This document shows positions 1 to 10,039 of a stretch of DNA of 64,000 nucleotides, piece after piece. Positions within the stretch are counted from its first letter, which is position 1. Every line of letters begins with the position of its first letter. The notes beneath the pieces are model-generated. The model was given only the letters and a program-made list of their open reading frames with translations. It made no database searches and was not told the DNA's origin. The stretch covers positions 4,401,041 to 4,465,040 of the forward strand of contig NW_006921534.1 of the NCBI RefSeq assembly GCF_000340215.1. Direction: 5' to 3'. Made by a program: the position numbers and the translations under genes. Origin of the DNA: Pseudocercospora fijiensis CIRAD86. Its lineage: Eukaryota > Ascomycota > Dothideomycetes > Mycosphaerellales > Mycosphaerellaceae.

Positions 1-2150
1 GTTCGTCGTTATTACTACTAAGTAGGTCGGCAGTCGGATTAGCTAAGGCGGAGGCTAGTATTAGGTTGCTAATAAACAGGACCCTAATATCGTTAGGATA
101 CTCGCTAGCATTAATGTGTCTAATATCCTCTTTCCTAGCGATTCTAAATCGCTACTATTAGCTGCCTAGGTCTATAGCTACGGCGTAGTGCTTAAGGACA
201 GGGTTACTAATAACAATATCGGATAGAAGGTTATCTATATCTACTACGTAGGTAGTAAAGTCTAGTAAGCTCTCGTTGCCGAGGTCGTCTCTTAGAACTA
301 TAGGGATATAGTAAGCCCTATAGGTTAAGTACCGAGCGTTATTAAACTAAGCAAGGGTTAGTATATTAGTTCTAGGCAATTATCGAAGGTCTAATTGCTT
401 AGCTAGGCGGTAGTTAATAAGGGCACTAACTGAATTTCCTAGATCTAGTATAGTCTTAGTCTTATAATTAGTTCTATACGTGTCCTATATAAGACAGGTG
501 CGTATAATAGCTAGTATAATGTCGATAGCTTTACGCCGTATAAGGCTAATAGTTAGTATAGCGCTTATTCTTTTTTCGACTAATAGGAAGGACCGATAGG
601 GGTAGTATTAGCGGCTAAAAGGTGCTTTCGGTGCTTAGCGGTAGTACGGTCGATTCGGGCCTAGTCCTTAGGTTTATTATATTAGCCTAGTAGGTAGCTA
701 GTACTATTACAGTTAAAGCACTTCAATCCGGTTAGAGGGTTACTATAGCTATTGCTACTATTGTTAGTCGAGCGGTTAGTATTATAGGGATACGAGCCCC
801 TTCTACGGCCCCTATTACAGCCCCCTCTATATAGTCGCCGGCTATAGCCTCTCCTACGGTTATTGTTACTGTTTCTATTATTAGTACTATTGTTTTAGTA
901 GGAACCTTAGTTTCCTCCGCGGGCACTACGGTTACCGCGGTTAGTACTAGCTAGTCGGATCCTCGATTCTAGTCGTTATTAGAGCTAAACAGCCCGTTCG
1001 GCTGTCTCTACTTCGACTATAAATTAAATGCGCGTTAGATTAGCCTATTCGAATATACGGCGGCGGTCTAATTTAAGGACTAGTTCCTATCTTAGTTTAG
1101 GTCGTATCTTAGATATCTAGATAGAGTCGGTTTTAGGTAGCAAATCGTCCTTAAGGGTCTTTAGATAGGCCTCGAAGGATCGAGAGGTTTAGTCGGCCTT
1201 TTGTTTAGTACGTAGGTATTAGTCTTAGGCGTACTACTAGCGCAATATAGGGTTACTAAGGGTATTTAGTATAATAGTCTTATAGTCTTGCTACTAAATA
1301 GCGATCTAATTATTAAGGGAGTTAAAATAGTCGTCCTAGGTACGTTTTAGGTCGCTATTAATATACTATATAGCATAGACGACTAACGAATAGTCGTCTA
1401 GAAGGGCCCTCGGTACGTTTCGCTAGTTAAGCTTATATTTACGAATATAGTCGTTATATTGCTTTCGACTAGAGCTATTAAATATAGTATAGTCCTTAAG
1501 TTTAGTATCCTTCTTTTAAATAGTTAGTAAGGAAGGCCCTACTACTAGTTTAGTATTAGTTATTAGGGACTCCTACAGGTAGCGAATTTCGAGGAGATTA
1601 TCCTTTAGCTATTGTTCTTAACGCAAGGCAGTAAGCCTGTTTTAGGTAGCTTCTTAAAGTCTCGCTACTAGCTAGGGGCTAAAGGCTAGTTAGCTATATC
1701 GTCGATTAATAATATTGTTAAGAATGTCGTTAATAGGCAGTTCTAGATTATTACTTAGAACTACAGGTTCTTTAGTAGGCCCTCTAGTAGGCTCTTTAGC
1801 ATCGGTAGGCACTTTAGTAGACACTTCGGCGGAAACTATACTACTAGCATTGTTATTGCTAGCGCTACTAGCGGCACCGCGGTTATTGTTTCGTAATAAA
1901 CCGGCTATTATAAGGGGCGACACTAATAATATATTATTAGCCCCTAAGATACGGATATAGCGGAATTAGTAGATATCGGTCTAGTACGATTAACTCGGTA
2001 TAATAGGCCGTATAGAAGGCCTTGCTCGATAATTAGTACGGTTATTTTAATAGAGTAGTACGTACAGGTCCTATGCTTCGGACGCAATATAGTTAGATTA
2101 ACGGTTTTCGTAGCTATACCGCTAAAAGCTTGAAATAAGGACTATCTAGC
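1..2150 (-). pseudogene. A1 gag and protease region, RIP-degraded
   Basis: Read on the minus strand, this is the capsid/nucleocapsid (about 2150-640) and protease (about 600-1) of a fungal chromodomain Gypsy element. A CCHC zinc knuckle lies at about 660-730. In the parallel A2 copy it reads C-F-N-Y-N-S-T-S-Y, with the second Cys and the His changed to Tyr, the result expected from G-to-A and C-to-T changes. The protease region follows the pattern of retroviral-type aspartic proteases but the active-site context is mutated. Many in-frame TAG/TAA codons replace Gln or Trp. The short open stretches here are pieces of this broken polyprotein. The gene cannot be functional. It is cut at the window edge. 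Confidence 0.8.
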
Positions 2151-2163
2151 TACTACCCTTAAA

Positions 2164-2180
2164 GGGTAGATCGAATACTA
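2164..2180 (-). other. Primer-binding site of A1
   Basis: These 17 bases abut the inner edge of the 5' LTR. On the minus strand they read TAGTATTCGATCTACCC, probably TGG... before RIP, the usual start of a tRNA-primed site. The same string, with one change, abuts the LTR of copy B at 59344-59360. Its position makes it the reverse-transcription primer site; the tRNA used is not identified. Confidence 0.55.
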
Positions 2181-2365
2181 TATAAGAAGGGTTATATTAG
2201 CAGGTAGATAGGGTAGTAGTAAATTAGTGTAGTATTCGATAGAGATCTAAGAGGAGAGGGAGGAAGGCAGGCTAGTTAGCCTAACGCTAAGCGCCAAGCC
2301 CTACCTAAGGCATTAGGACCCTAGCTTTACTCGGTCTAGTCACATGCTAGTTACGCACAACCTCT
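2181..2365 (-). repeat. 5' LTR fragment of A1
   Basis: The LTR edge TATAAGAAGGGTTATATTAG (TGTAAG before RIP) is shared with the LTRs starting at 3752, 15100, 59361 and 59551. Only the first 185 bp remain before the sequence switches to an unrelated fragment. Confidence 0.85.
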
Positions 2366-3751
2366 AACAGAAAACTAGCTAATCTACGCTACTTCTAGCG
2401 AATTCGAGTTAGGCCAAATAACCTAAGTATTATATAATATATATCGCGATTCGCTAGAATAAGACAGGCTAAATAAATACTATTAATCTATTATATCCAA
2501 CGAGTTTCTATAGTAGTATAACGGTTAAATACGTAGATTAACTATCCTTATAATAGATAACTTCTTACTATATAAATACGCCTATCGAGAACTTAACGAA
2601 TCGAATAGCCTCTAATATACTAAATGCCTCTTTCTTCCGCCGAATACTATCTCGAAGACTTAGCCGCTCGACTAAGGTATTACTACTAGTTATACTAGTA
2701 AAGTATACTATCGAATCTCGATAGTACTAGCCTAAATATATATATAACGAGTTAGACAAAGACAGAGATACTATTAAAACTATAGATTTAATAAAGGCTA
2801 TTTAACTAACAATCCGAGCTTAGTATACCATTAAAAGGGATATAATATATAACTACTAGCTATATAGTAGCCTCTTCGGAGCGCGAGAAGGACTACTAAC
2901 TCTTAGCTAATTTAAGGCAGCTTATAGTATTTCTAAGTAGCTTCCGAAGGAGGTAGTATAGCGTAGGATTTCCGATTAAGTTACGTATTTAGCTCTAAAT
3001 AAATACCCCTAAAGCGAGGGCCCCGGAGGCCCGCAGAGGGGGCTTATTACTAAGCCTATAGACGTTGCAATCTTTATTAAGCTACCTAGTAAAGCCGTCT
3101 ATAACTTTATTAGTAGAGAGATAGAAGAAGAGGCCTTCTAAGCCTATCTTAACGCTTATACTACTATACCTAATAATAATAATAAAGATAATACCGATAT
3201 TAAAGAGCCGGAAGTAGAGATTATATCTATAGTAGAAGAACTATCTATATTATTAAAGTTAAGGTTATACAAAGAATAATACTCTAACTCTAATTAATTA
3301 TAGATTATAGACTTATATAAGTATAAGAAGGTAATTAGATAATAGTATTAAAATATTCTTAGATAGGGCTCTATACTATTCTATCCTAAAGCTAAATAGA
3401 CTATAATAGTAGTACCTTACTATCGCTTAACCCTATAGCTAACTCTCTTAGTAGTATAGCTATTCTTAGTATACCGATATCCTAAATATAGCGATATTAT
3501 AGCCTATATATAGACGTATCGGTATAGCTAGTCTAGACTATATAACTAGAGACTTCTAGAGTAGATAGTCGGCGTTCGAGCTAAAGTCGAAAGGATAAAT
3601 CTATATATTATAATTATTATTATATTATAGCCTTATATATAAATAGAAGAGTAGCGAATAGCAAACTTATTAGAATAGGAATATTAAGAAAGGATAAAGG
3701 AAGGTATATAAATAGTCCGAGAGCCCTATATCCTAATTCTCGTTATTAGTA
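2366..3751 (+). pseudogene. Unidentified plus-strand ORF fragment between two LTRs
   Basis: From about 2626 a single plus-strand frame runs to the LTR edge at 3752 with interruptions only at TAG/TAA codons that RIP could have made from Gln or Trp. It encodes about 370 residues. Visible features are a run of Asn and acidic residues near 3165-3240, a hydrophobic stretch around 3410-3470, and a basic helical C-terminal part with many Glu/Arg. I do not recognise a family. The 2366-2625 part has no clear coding signal. The ORF is cut by the LTR of A2, so the fragment is older than A2. It may be the remains of a DNA transposon that had entered A1's LTR; no inverted repeats were found. Confidence 0.45.
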
Positions 3752-4133
3752 TATAAGAAGGGTACGTTAGCAGGTAGATAGGGTAGTAGTAGGTACAAGT
3801 AGTATTCGATAAGGATCTAGGAGGAGAGGGAGGAAGGTAGGAGAGTTAGCCTATTACTAAGCGCCAAGCCCTGCCTAAGGCATTAAGACCCTAGCTTTAC
3901 TCGGCCTAGTTATATGCTAATTACGTATAGCCTCTTTAGCCCTAACACACGCTTCCCTTCTAAAGGCCGCGCCCTCGTAGCCTGTCTATATTCCAATCTC
4001 GACCTCTATTGTTACTAACTTAGCAAATCTAATAAGCTGCTTAGCCGCGCTAAATTAAACACTTAACTACCTAATTATATAACTATATTAAACCTTACCT
4101 CTAATATAATACAATGTTTAACTCTAACTGCGC

Positions 4134-4147
4134 TATCCCTATATATA
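4134..4147. repeat. LINE target-site duplication, left copy
   Basis: The sequence TATCCCTATATATA is repeated exactly at 9043-9056 on the other side of the LINE. The LTR sequence is continuous across the two copies, which proves insertion at this point. Confidence 0.88.
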
Positions 4148-4199
4148 GATAGATAGATATTTCATTTGCCTGTTGTAGTGCCTTTCGGCCTATATAGGT

Positions 4200-7100
4200 C
4201 TGTTTCTATATATTGTTTTGGGTAGGAAACCAACTTAGTTAGTAAAAACCTCCCTCCTGTCCTATTTATAAGTGTTGATCTTCCTTGTTTCCTTGTTCTC
4301 CTTCCTTTAGGGTATACTAGTGTTATAGTTGTTACCCTCTAACTACCTTGCCTACTGCTCTGCCCTTCTTTCCCCCTCTTCTTCCCTCCTTCTTATCTAC
4401 TCCTTAGTTTCCCTTACTAGTACGAATTGTTATACAAATCCCTGTTTAATAATCTACTTTACTATCCTCTTTAGGTCTTCTTTGCTCTAGATTAGCTTAT
4501 CGTATTCCCTTTCTATTGCTTTTAGTCTCTAATTACTTCTGCCTTCTAACTATTAAGGGTAGACTAGTAGTATATACTTAGGGTTCTAAGATTGGTAGCT
4601 ATATTAGCAAGCCCTGCTTTTAATTCCTAGGACGTTTCTTCTAAATAGGTAAGATCTGAATCTAATATATTTAGATCTGATTTAGATAGCTAGGCTTGCC
4701 TCGGCCCTATTTAGGTCCTTATAGAGCTAGTAGTTGTATTGTCCAAATTTGATTAGTGCCTTTAGGGTTCCTAGTCTAACTTGTGTTTTGTTCTATTCCT
4801 ACTCCTATAGGTGTCTAGCAATTGATTCTACTAGGCTTTGTTTCTCTCCCTTTGGTTTGTCTTCCTTTAGCCTTATATTTAGTCCCTAAAGCTCTTTCTC
4901 TAGTATTTCTCTTATTAAGACTCTATATTGCTCTAGGTCTTTAACTTTCTAGGGAGTCATTTGTAGTCTATCTCGCCTCCTAGTCCTAATATATTAGGCT
5001 TTTATCTTGTCTAGTGCCTTTTAGATAGTCTATTAGGCTAGGTATTCTATTGTCTTTGCTGTATATTAGTGTCTTAGTCCCTTAAAGTATTGTTTGACTA
5101 GTAGGATCCCTAATTCTATTTCTACTACCCTTGTTAGTATAGTTTTATATGCTCCTAGGATTTTCTTTAGGCTTTGGGTTTGGGACCTACTAACTAGTTG
5201 TTCAATCCTCTTTAGTATTTTCTCCTAGGCTGTCTATATCTGTACTCTATATAGCATTGCTAGCTTAATAATTGCTTTTTATATAACTTTGGCTTTCTCG
5301 AATATAGCCCCCTATATAGAGGCTATAAGCCTATTAATGGATTGTATATTAGCATCTGCCCTCTGCTTTGCCTTCTTTACTTATAGTCCCTAATTCAGTT
5401 TTAGATCTAGCTAGATCCCTAGTACCCTAAGCTCTGCTAATAGTTAGGTTTTAAAGCCTTAGATAGTGATTGATTGCTTTATATTATAGGTTGATTTAGC
5501 CTTACTAAAGTAGATAAGCTAGTACTTTTCTAAGGCGAATTTTACTCTATGCCTCCTTACCTATTTTTTATACTCCTAGTACTTCTCTTCTAGGATCTTG
5601 CAGTTGGTTTCTATTATCTTAGACTAGGCTAGGATGTTCGTATTATCTACAAACCCTAATACTGATATGTTTTTTGATTCTAGGAGTAGGAGTAGGTCTA
5701 CTATAAAGATAAGGAAGAGGATTAGGGAGAGTATTAATCCTTAGGGGATTCCCTTTTTAGTTAGTATTAGGTCTAATTTGAATTTGCCTAGAATAAGCTG
5801 TATTAATCTTTCCTATAGGAAGGACTAGATAAATTGGACTATCTAGTTTAGTATAGCTTTCTATTTAAGTATATATAGGAGCCTTTTATAGGAGATATTG
5901 TTAAAGGCTCCTAAGATATTAAGGGAGAGGAGGGTTGCTACCTAGTTTTAACTATAGTGCTAGATATACTTAATCTGTTCTATAATTAGTTCTATAGCTA
6001 TTAGTATTAACCTCTTCTTTCTTCCTCCTATCTAGCCTTTAGGAAGGATGTTCCTTTCCTCGGCAAAGGTTATTAGCCTTTTAGCGACAATTTTTTCTAG
6101 TACCTTGCCTATTATATTAAGTAGGGCTATTAGTTTGTAGGCCTTAAGCTATATATAGTCTTCCTTCTAGGGCTTCCTTAGCACTACTATTAGGGACTTC
6201 CTAAATGGTCTTAGGTAGTGTCCTAGTGCTAGGCTTTATAAAAAGATATTGGCTAGTGCTAGGGCTAGCCCCTTCCTATATGCTTTTAGAAGTTTGTTAT
6301 AGATCTTGTCTTCTCCTAGTGCCTTATTGCCTAGAATTTTCTTTAGGATCCTTTTAATAGTTTCGGGTTTGACCTAGATGTCTCTTAGTGTACCTAGTAG
6401 TAGGGTCTCTTGTTCTATCTCCCTTATATCTAATAGGTCTGCTTATACTTTTCTATAGAAGAAGTGTTGGCCTAGGGCTCTTGCTTTCCCTTCTATTGTA
6501 GTCTACATTTGTCCTTATTAGTCTATAATGTCCGGGAATTGTAGTAGCATATCCTTATCCTATTTAGGTCTCCTTACCTATTTAGCTATCCTCTATATCT
6601 CCTCTAGTTTCTTTATAATTATTCCTATTATAGATCTCTATTCTTGTATCTTGTCTTTCTTAATCTAGATCTTCTTTTCCTAGTAGGCTTTATTATAGTT
6701 GTCCTATGCTTCCTAGGTATAGGTTTGTATCTACTGCCTCCTAGCCTTCCTTACTGCTTTAACCTTCCTTATATACTTACTAGTCTAGTATAGTTACTAA
6801 TATAGTAAATGTTTCTTTGCTAGGGTATGCTTTCTAGCTACCTGTTTTAGGATTCCTATTAGTTCTTCTACTGCTTTATTAATGTCCTCTAGCCTTAGTA
6901 GGTGCTTTGTTAAGAGTTCCTCTAGTTTTAGGTCCCTTTCTAGTTCCTCCCTAATCCTGCCCTATTAGGTACCCTTCTAGTTAAGCTTCTCCTCTAGTTC
7001 CCTTTCCTAATTAGCTTAGACATTTAGCTTAATCTGTACCGGGAAGTGGTCTAATAATTCTTCTAGTTCCTAGTTGATCCTATATCTTGTAATCCTGTTC

Positions 7101-7712
7101 CTAATCTAATATAATATAAAGTATAGGTCTAGTATGCTACTGCTTCCTCTTACCTCCTAAGTAATTAGTCCCTTTAGGGTAACAATTTCTATTTCTTCCC
7201 TCTCTAATATATCAATTAGTCTTCCTACTAGGAAGTAGTAAGCTAGGGTAAAGTCTAAGCCCTAGAGGGGGTAGTAGAGGTTGAAATCCCTAAGTAGGAT
7301 TTAGTAGGTGTTCCCCTAGATAACTCTAGGTAGTCTTTCTAGGGTTTTTAGTTAGGTACTGCTTCTTAAGTCTAGTAGTAGGTTGTATATATAGTAGACT
7401 TAGAGTGTACCTTAGGATGTCTCTACTTAAACTAATATTAGGTCCCTATCCTCCTATAGTAGAGCCTGCTAGGTTTCTGTATCTATCTCCTTACTAATAT
7501 AGATGTATGTCCTTAGGGCTCCCTAGTTGTAGATAATTGGGTAGTATCTTAGGTCTTTAACTGTTGCTAGTCTCTTTATATATAGGTTGAGCTAGGGCTC
7601 TTAGATTGCAATAATGTAATGTTCTTTTAGGTTTAGTGCTTAAAGGAAGCTCCTCTGTACCTTGTCTTTACTCTTGTTAATATTGTACTATATAATGTTT
7701 AGTGATGTTGCA
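4200..7712 (-). pseudogene. LINE ORF2: AP endonuclease and reverse transcriptase
   Basis: The minus-strand frame opens near 7712 with an N-terminal string, N-I-I-Q-Y-N-I-N-K-S, typical of LINE endonucleases. It continues with I-A-I-Q-E-P and a DFN motif (about 7290), residues of the exonuclease-endonuclease-phosphatase fold that nicks target DNA. The reverse transcriptase follows: I-P-Q-G near 5735 and F-V-D-N-T-N-I-L near 5640, where the catalytic FVDD has become FVDN. The C-terminal Cys-rich block (about 4690-4560) still shows R-R-N-V-L-G and N-P-K-Y-I-L-L-V-Y-P, with several Cys/His lost. I could not place an RNase H with confidence. Most interrupting TAGs fit Trp codons. Confidence 0.88.
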
Positions 7713-7734
7713 ATGTTTATTAGGTTTTATCTAT

Positions 7735-9009
7735 ATTATTTCCCTATAAGTTTTCCTTTAGTCTTCCCTCACTTTAGACTAATATTTGACTAAGCTTTGT
7801 CTACCCTGCTTCCTTTCCTATAATGTTAAGGTATCTTAGTCTCCCTAGTTGCTAGTAACTCTCTTATACTAGTAAGGCCCTAAATGTGAACCTATTATCT
7901 TATCTAGACCTCTTTTGTAGCACTTAGCTAGGTTGCTTCTGTACCTGGCTGCCCTAGCTTATTATATATCTTTTTAGTATATTAATTCTAGCTTCCTTTG
8001 CCTTCCTCGCTGCCTGTATTCTTACTAGGTATTCCTTCGCCTAAGAGGGGTGTCTTTTAGTATAGTATATATATCTTGCTTCTCCCTTATGTGCTTTGCA
8101 TTCTTTAACCTAGTAATCCCCTATATAATAGGAGCAGGTGTTAGTTGTCTTTATACACTTAGCTGCTAAGTGTCTATAGTATTAATATTTAAAGCACTGC
8201 ATTATCCTATAGTTGCTTCTGTGTATCTCTGTTTCTAATCTCTTATAGTCCTAGAACAACCCCTAGTCTAGCACTATATTAGCTTGCTCTATACTCCCTA
8301 TCTAGATAATTAGGGAAGACTGCTTCTTAGTCTCCTCGATTTTCCTTTTGATCTATACTACTTTTGTGATCTTTAGGCCTAGGTATATAGCTTAGTTTTG
8401 TCTCTATAGGCTCTTAATATCCTGTTCTTCCTTAAAGCTTCTTATTATACTATAGGCTATAATCATAAATTGCTATTAGGAGACCTTTGCTGTTTTCCCT
8501 ATCTTAGTTGTCTATTCTTTTTGTGTTTCTAGCTTCTTTTTGTCCTACTCTTATACTATAAATAGCTTAATTACCCCTTTTCCTTCGTTCCTAGCCCTAA
8601 TTACCTCTTTAACTATAATTCTTTCTATAATCTCTTTCCCTATAAGTCCTTAGATTTCCTTTTACTCCTATAGGTCCGTAATGTAGACTCTAACTACTAT
8701 CCTCGGGGGTTTTAGCGCCTCCTAACTAGCTACTACTGCCTAGGTACGGTAGTTTAGGCTTGTTTCCTATTGTTTCTTTGTAATCTTTGCTGCGACTATA
8801 TTAGCTACCTTTGTAATTACGTAGCTTACCTAGTTGTAGATTGCTTTCAGTCCTCTAAGGAGTTCTAAGATTATTATTCTATTCGCCCTCTTAGGGGTTC
8901 TTCTATCTTCCGCCTTTAGTACCTCCTCTGCCCTAGTATATAGTGCTTTCTATTCGTCCTCCCTTCCTTCTTAACTGTCTTCCCTTCGTCTCTAATTGTT
9001 CGCTGCCAT
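7735..9009 (-). pseudogene. LINE ORF1 (gag-like, zinc knuckles)
   Basis: The ORF starts with an ATG at 9009-9007, about 33 bp inside the element, and reads M-A-A-N-N followed by an Arg/Glu-rich N-terminus. Near 8185-8105 there are degraded CCHC knuckles: a Cys-Phe-Lys-Tyr block followed by His-Leu-Ala-Ala-Lys-Cys, then a second Cys-containing block, with some Cys changed to Tyr. This is the RNA-binding nucleocapsid-like protein of Tad1/I-type LINEs. In-frame TAG/TAA codons throughout show inactivation. The end is approximate, just upstream of ORF2. Confidence 0.8.
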
Positions 9010-9042
9010 TTTTCCCGGGTTCTAACAAAGAATAATAGCGTT

Positions 9043-9056
9043 TATCCCTATATATA
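9043..9056. repeat. LINE target-site duplication, right copy
   Basis: Exact copy of 4134-4147. LTR sequence resumes directly after it and can be aligned with 15490 onward. Confidence 0.88.
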
Positions 9057-10039
9057 ATAAACTATAAAGTAATATATATCTATAAGAATTAAGGGCTATC
9101 GACTAATTATAATACAAGCGCGCCTTCCCTACTATAATAGGTAGGCGTACGAGGTATTATAGCACTGCCTCTGTTCTAAGTAATATCGTACCGAGTTCTT
9201 TGCGTCTACTCTTAGAAGACCTAGCAATGTCCGCTTCCGAGGGTTGTCCGCTTCCGAGGGTTTGTTCTTATTATTACAAGGACTATTATTTACTATCGTA
9301 GTTTCGCTAGCCCTAATTAGTTAGGTTTAGTAGCCTTTAATTGTCAATCTTATCTTATCTTTTTAAAAAACACAGTTCGTCTAGTTTCTATAGGTAAAGG
9401 CTATTATAAGTGCAATAGTTAAGGTTTGCTTCGCTTAAAGGGTCGGAAAGATCGAGGAGTAACCTATTGTCCGCAAGATCGACCCCGGCTAGCTTAGCTC
9501 TATAGTTTTTGCCCTTAGTTAGTCTATTAGTCGCTTAATCTTTTAAGCGGCTCTTAGTATTTTAACTTAGCCTTAAAGTTTTAATTAAACCTTTAATATA
9601 GCTATTATTTTAACTTAGCCGGTATAGTATAGGTAAGGTTGTATCTATAGGTATAGCGATAATAGTAGGTAATATTAATAATAGCGGCGCTAGCCGTCTT
9701 AGCGCTAACTTTACCTTCTTCCTATTTCTCCTTAGACTAGTAACACACTTAGTAACACCGTTACTAATATAGCCGCGCCGGCCGCGCCGTCGTTATTATT
9801 ATTATTACTATCTACGCGCGCGCTATCCCCGCCGACCGCCTAGGCCTCGAGATTTCGATAGAATAATAGAGAGCGCTAAGAGAAGGGTCTTATAGGGTAT
9901 ACTAGTAAAGAGGTAGTTTTCTAAAAGAGTAGCGAATAGTTAACGCGTTATAGCGCGCTTATTAATACTCGGTACGCGTTTACTATAGTAGTATAGTCTT
10001 ATTGTCCTAGTTTACCGGCCTCTAATTAGTTAGCTAATA

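Larger units (their letters stand above)
1..2365 (-). mobile_element. Gypsy family A, copy A1 (5' part)
   Basis: This is the 5' end of a minus-strand Ty3/Gypsy element: protease and gag coding sequence, primer-binding site, then the first 185 bp of the 5' LTR. It aligns almost base for base with 13400-15100 (A2) and 57200-59550 (B). The pol part lies outside the window to the left. The LTR is broken at about 2365, after the shared string CCTCT, where an unrelated ORF fragment begins. CpA and TpG are nearly absent, as expected after heavy RIP. Confidence 0.9.
4148..9042 (-). mobile_element. Tad1-like LINE retrotransposon
   Basis: A nearly full-length non-LTR retrotransposon on the minus strand, with two ORFs and a 3' tail of TATC/GATA units at 4148-4160. 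It sits in the LTR of A2 and is flanked by the 14-bp direct repeat TATCCCTATATATA at 4134-4147 and 9043-9056. The uninterrupted site is seen in the other A2 LTR near 15479-15493. Its plus strand has kept TpG but lost most CpA, unlike the neighbouring elements. Confidence 0.92.
3752..9959 (-). repeat. 3' LTR of A2, interrupted by the LINE
   Basis: The LTR halves are 3752-4147 and about 9057-9959, together about 1.3 kb. They match the A2 5' LTR (15100-16444) and the C LTR (59551-60825) in order. The LTR contains a direct repeat of GTCCGCTTCCGAGGGT near 9229-9265 and a GC palindrome CGCGCCGGCCGCG near 9773-9787 followed by an ATT triplet run. Confidence 0.88.
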
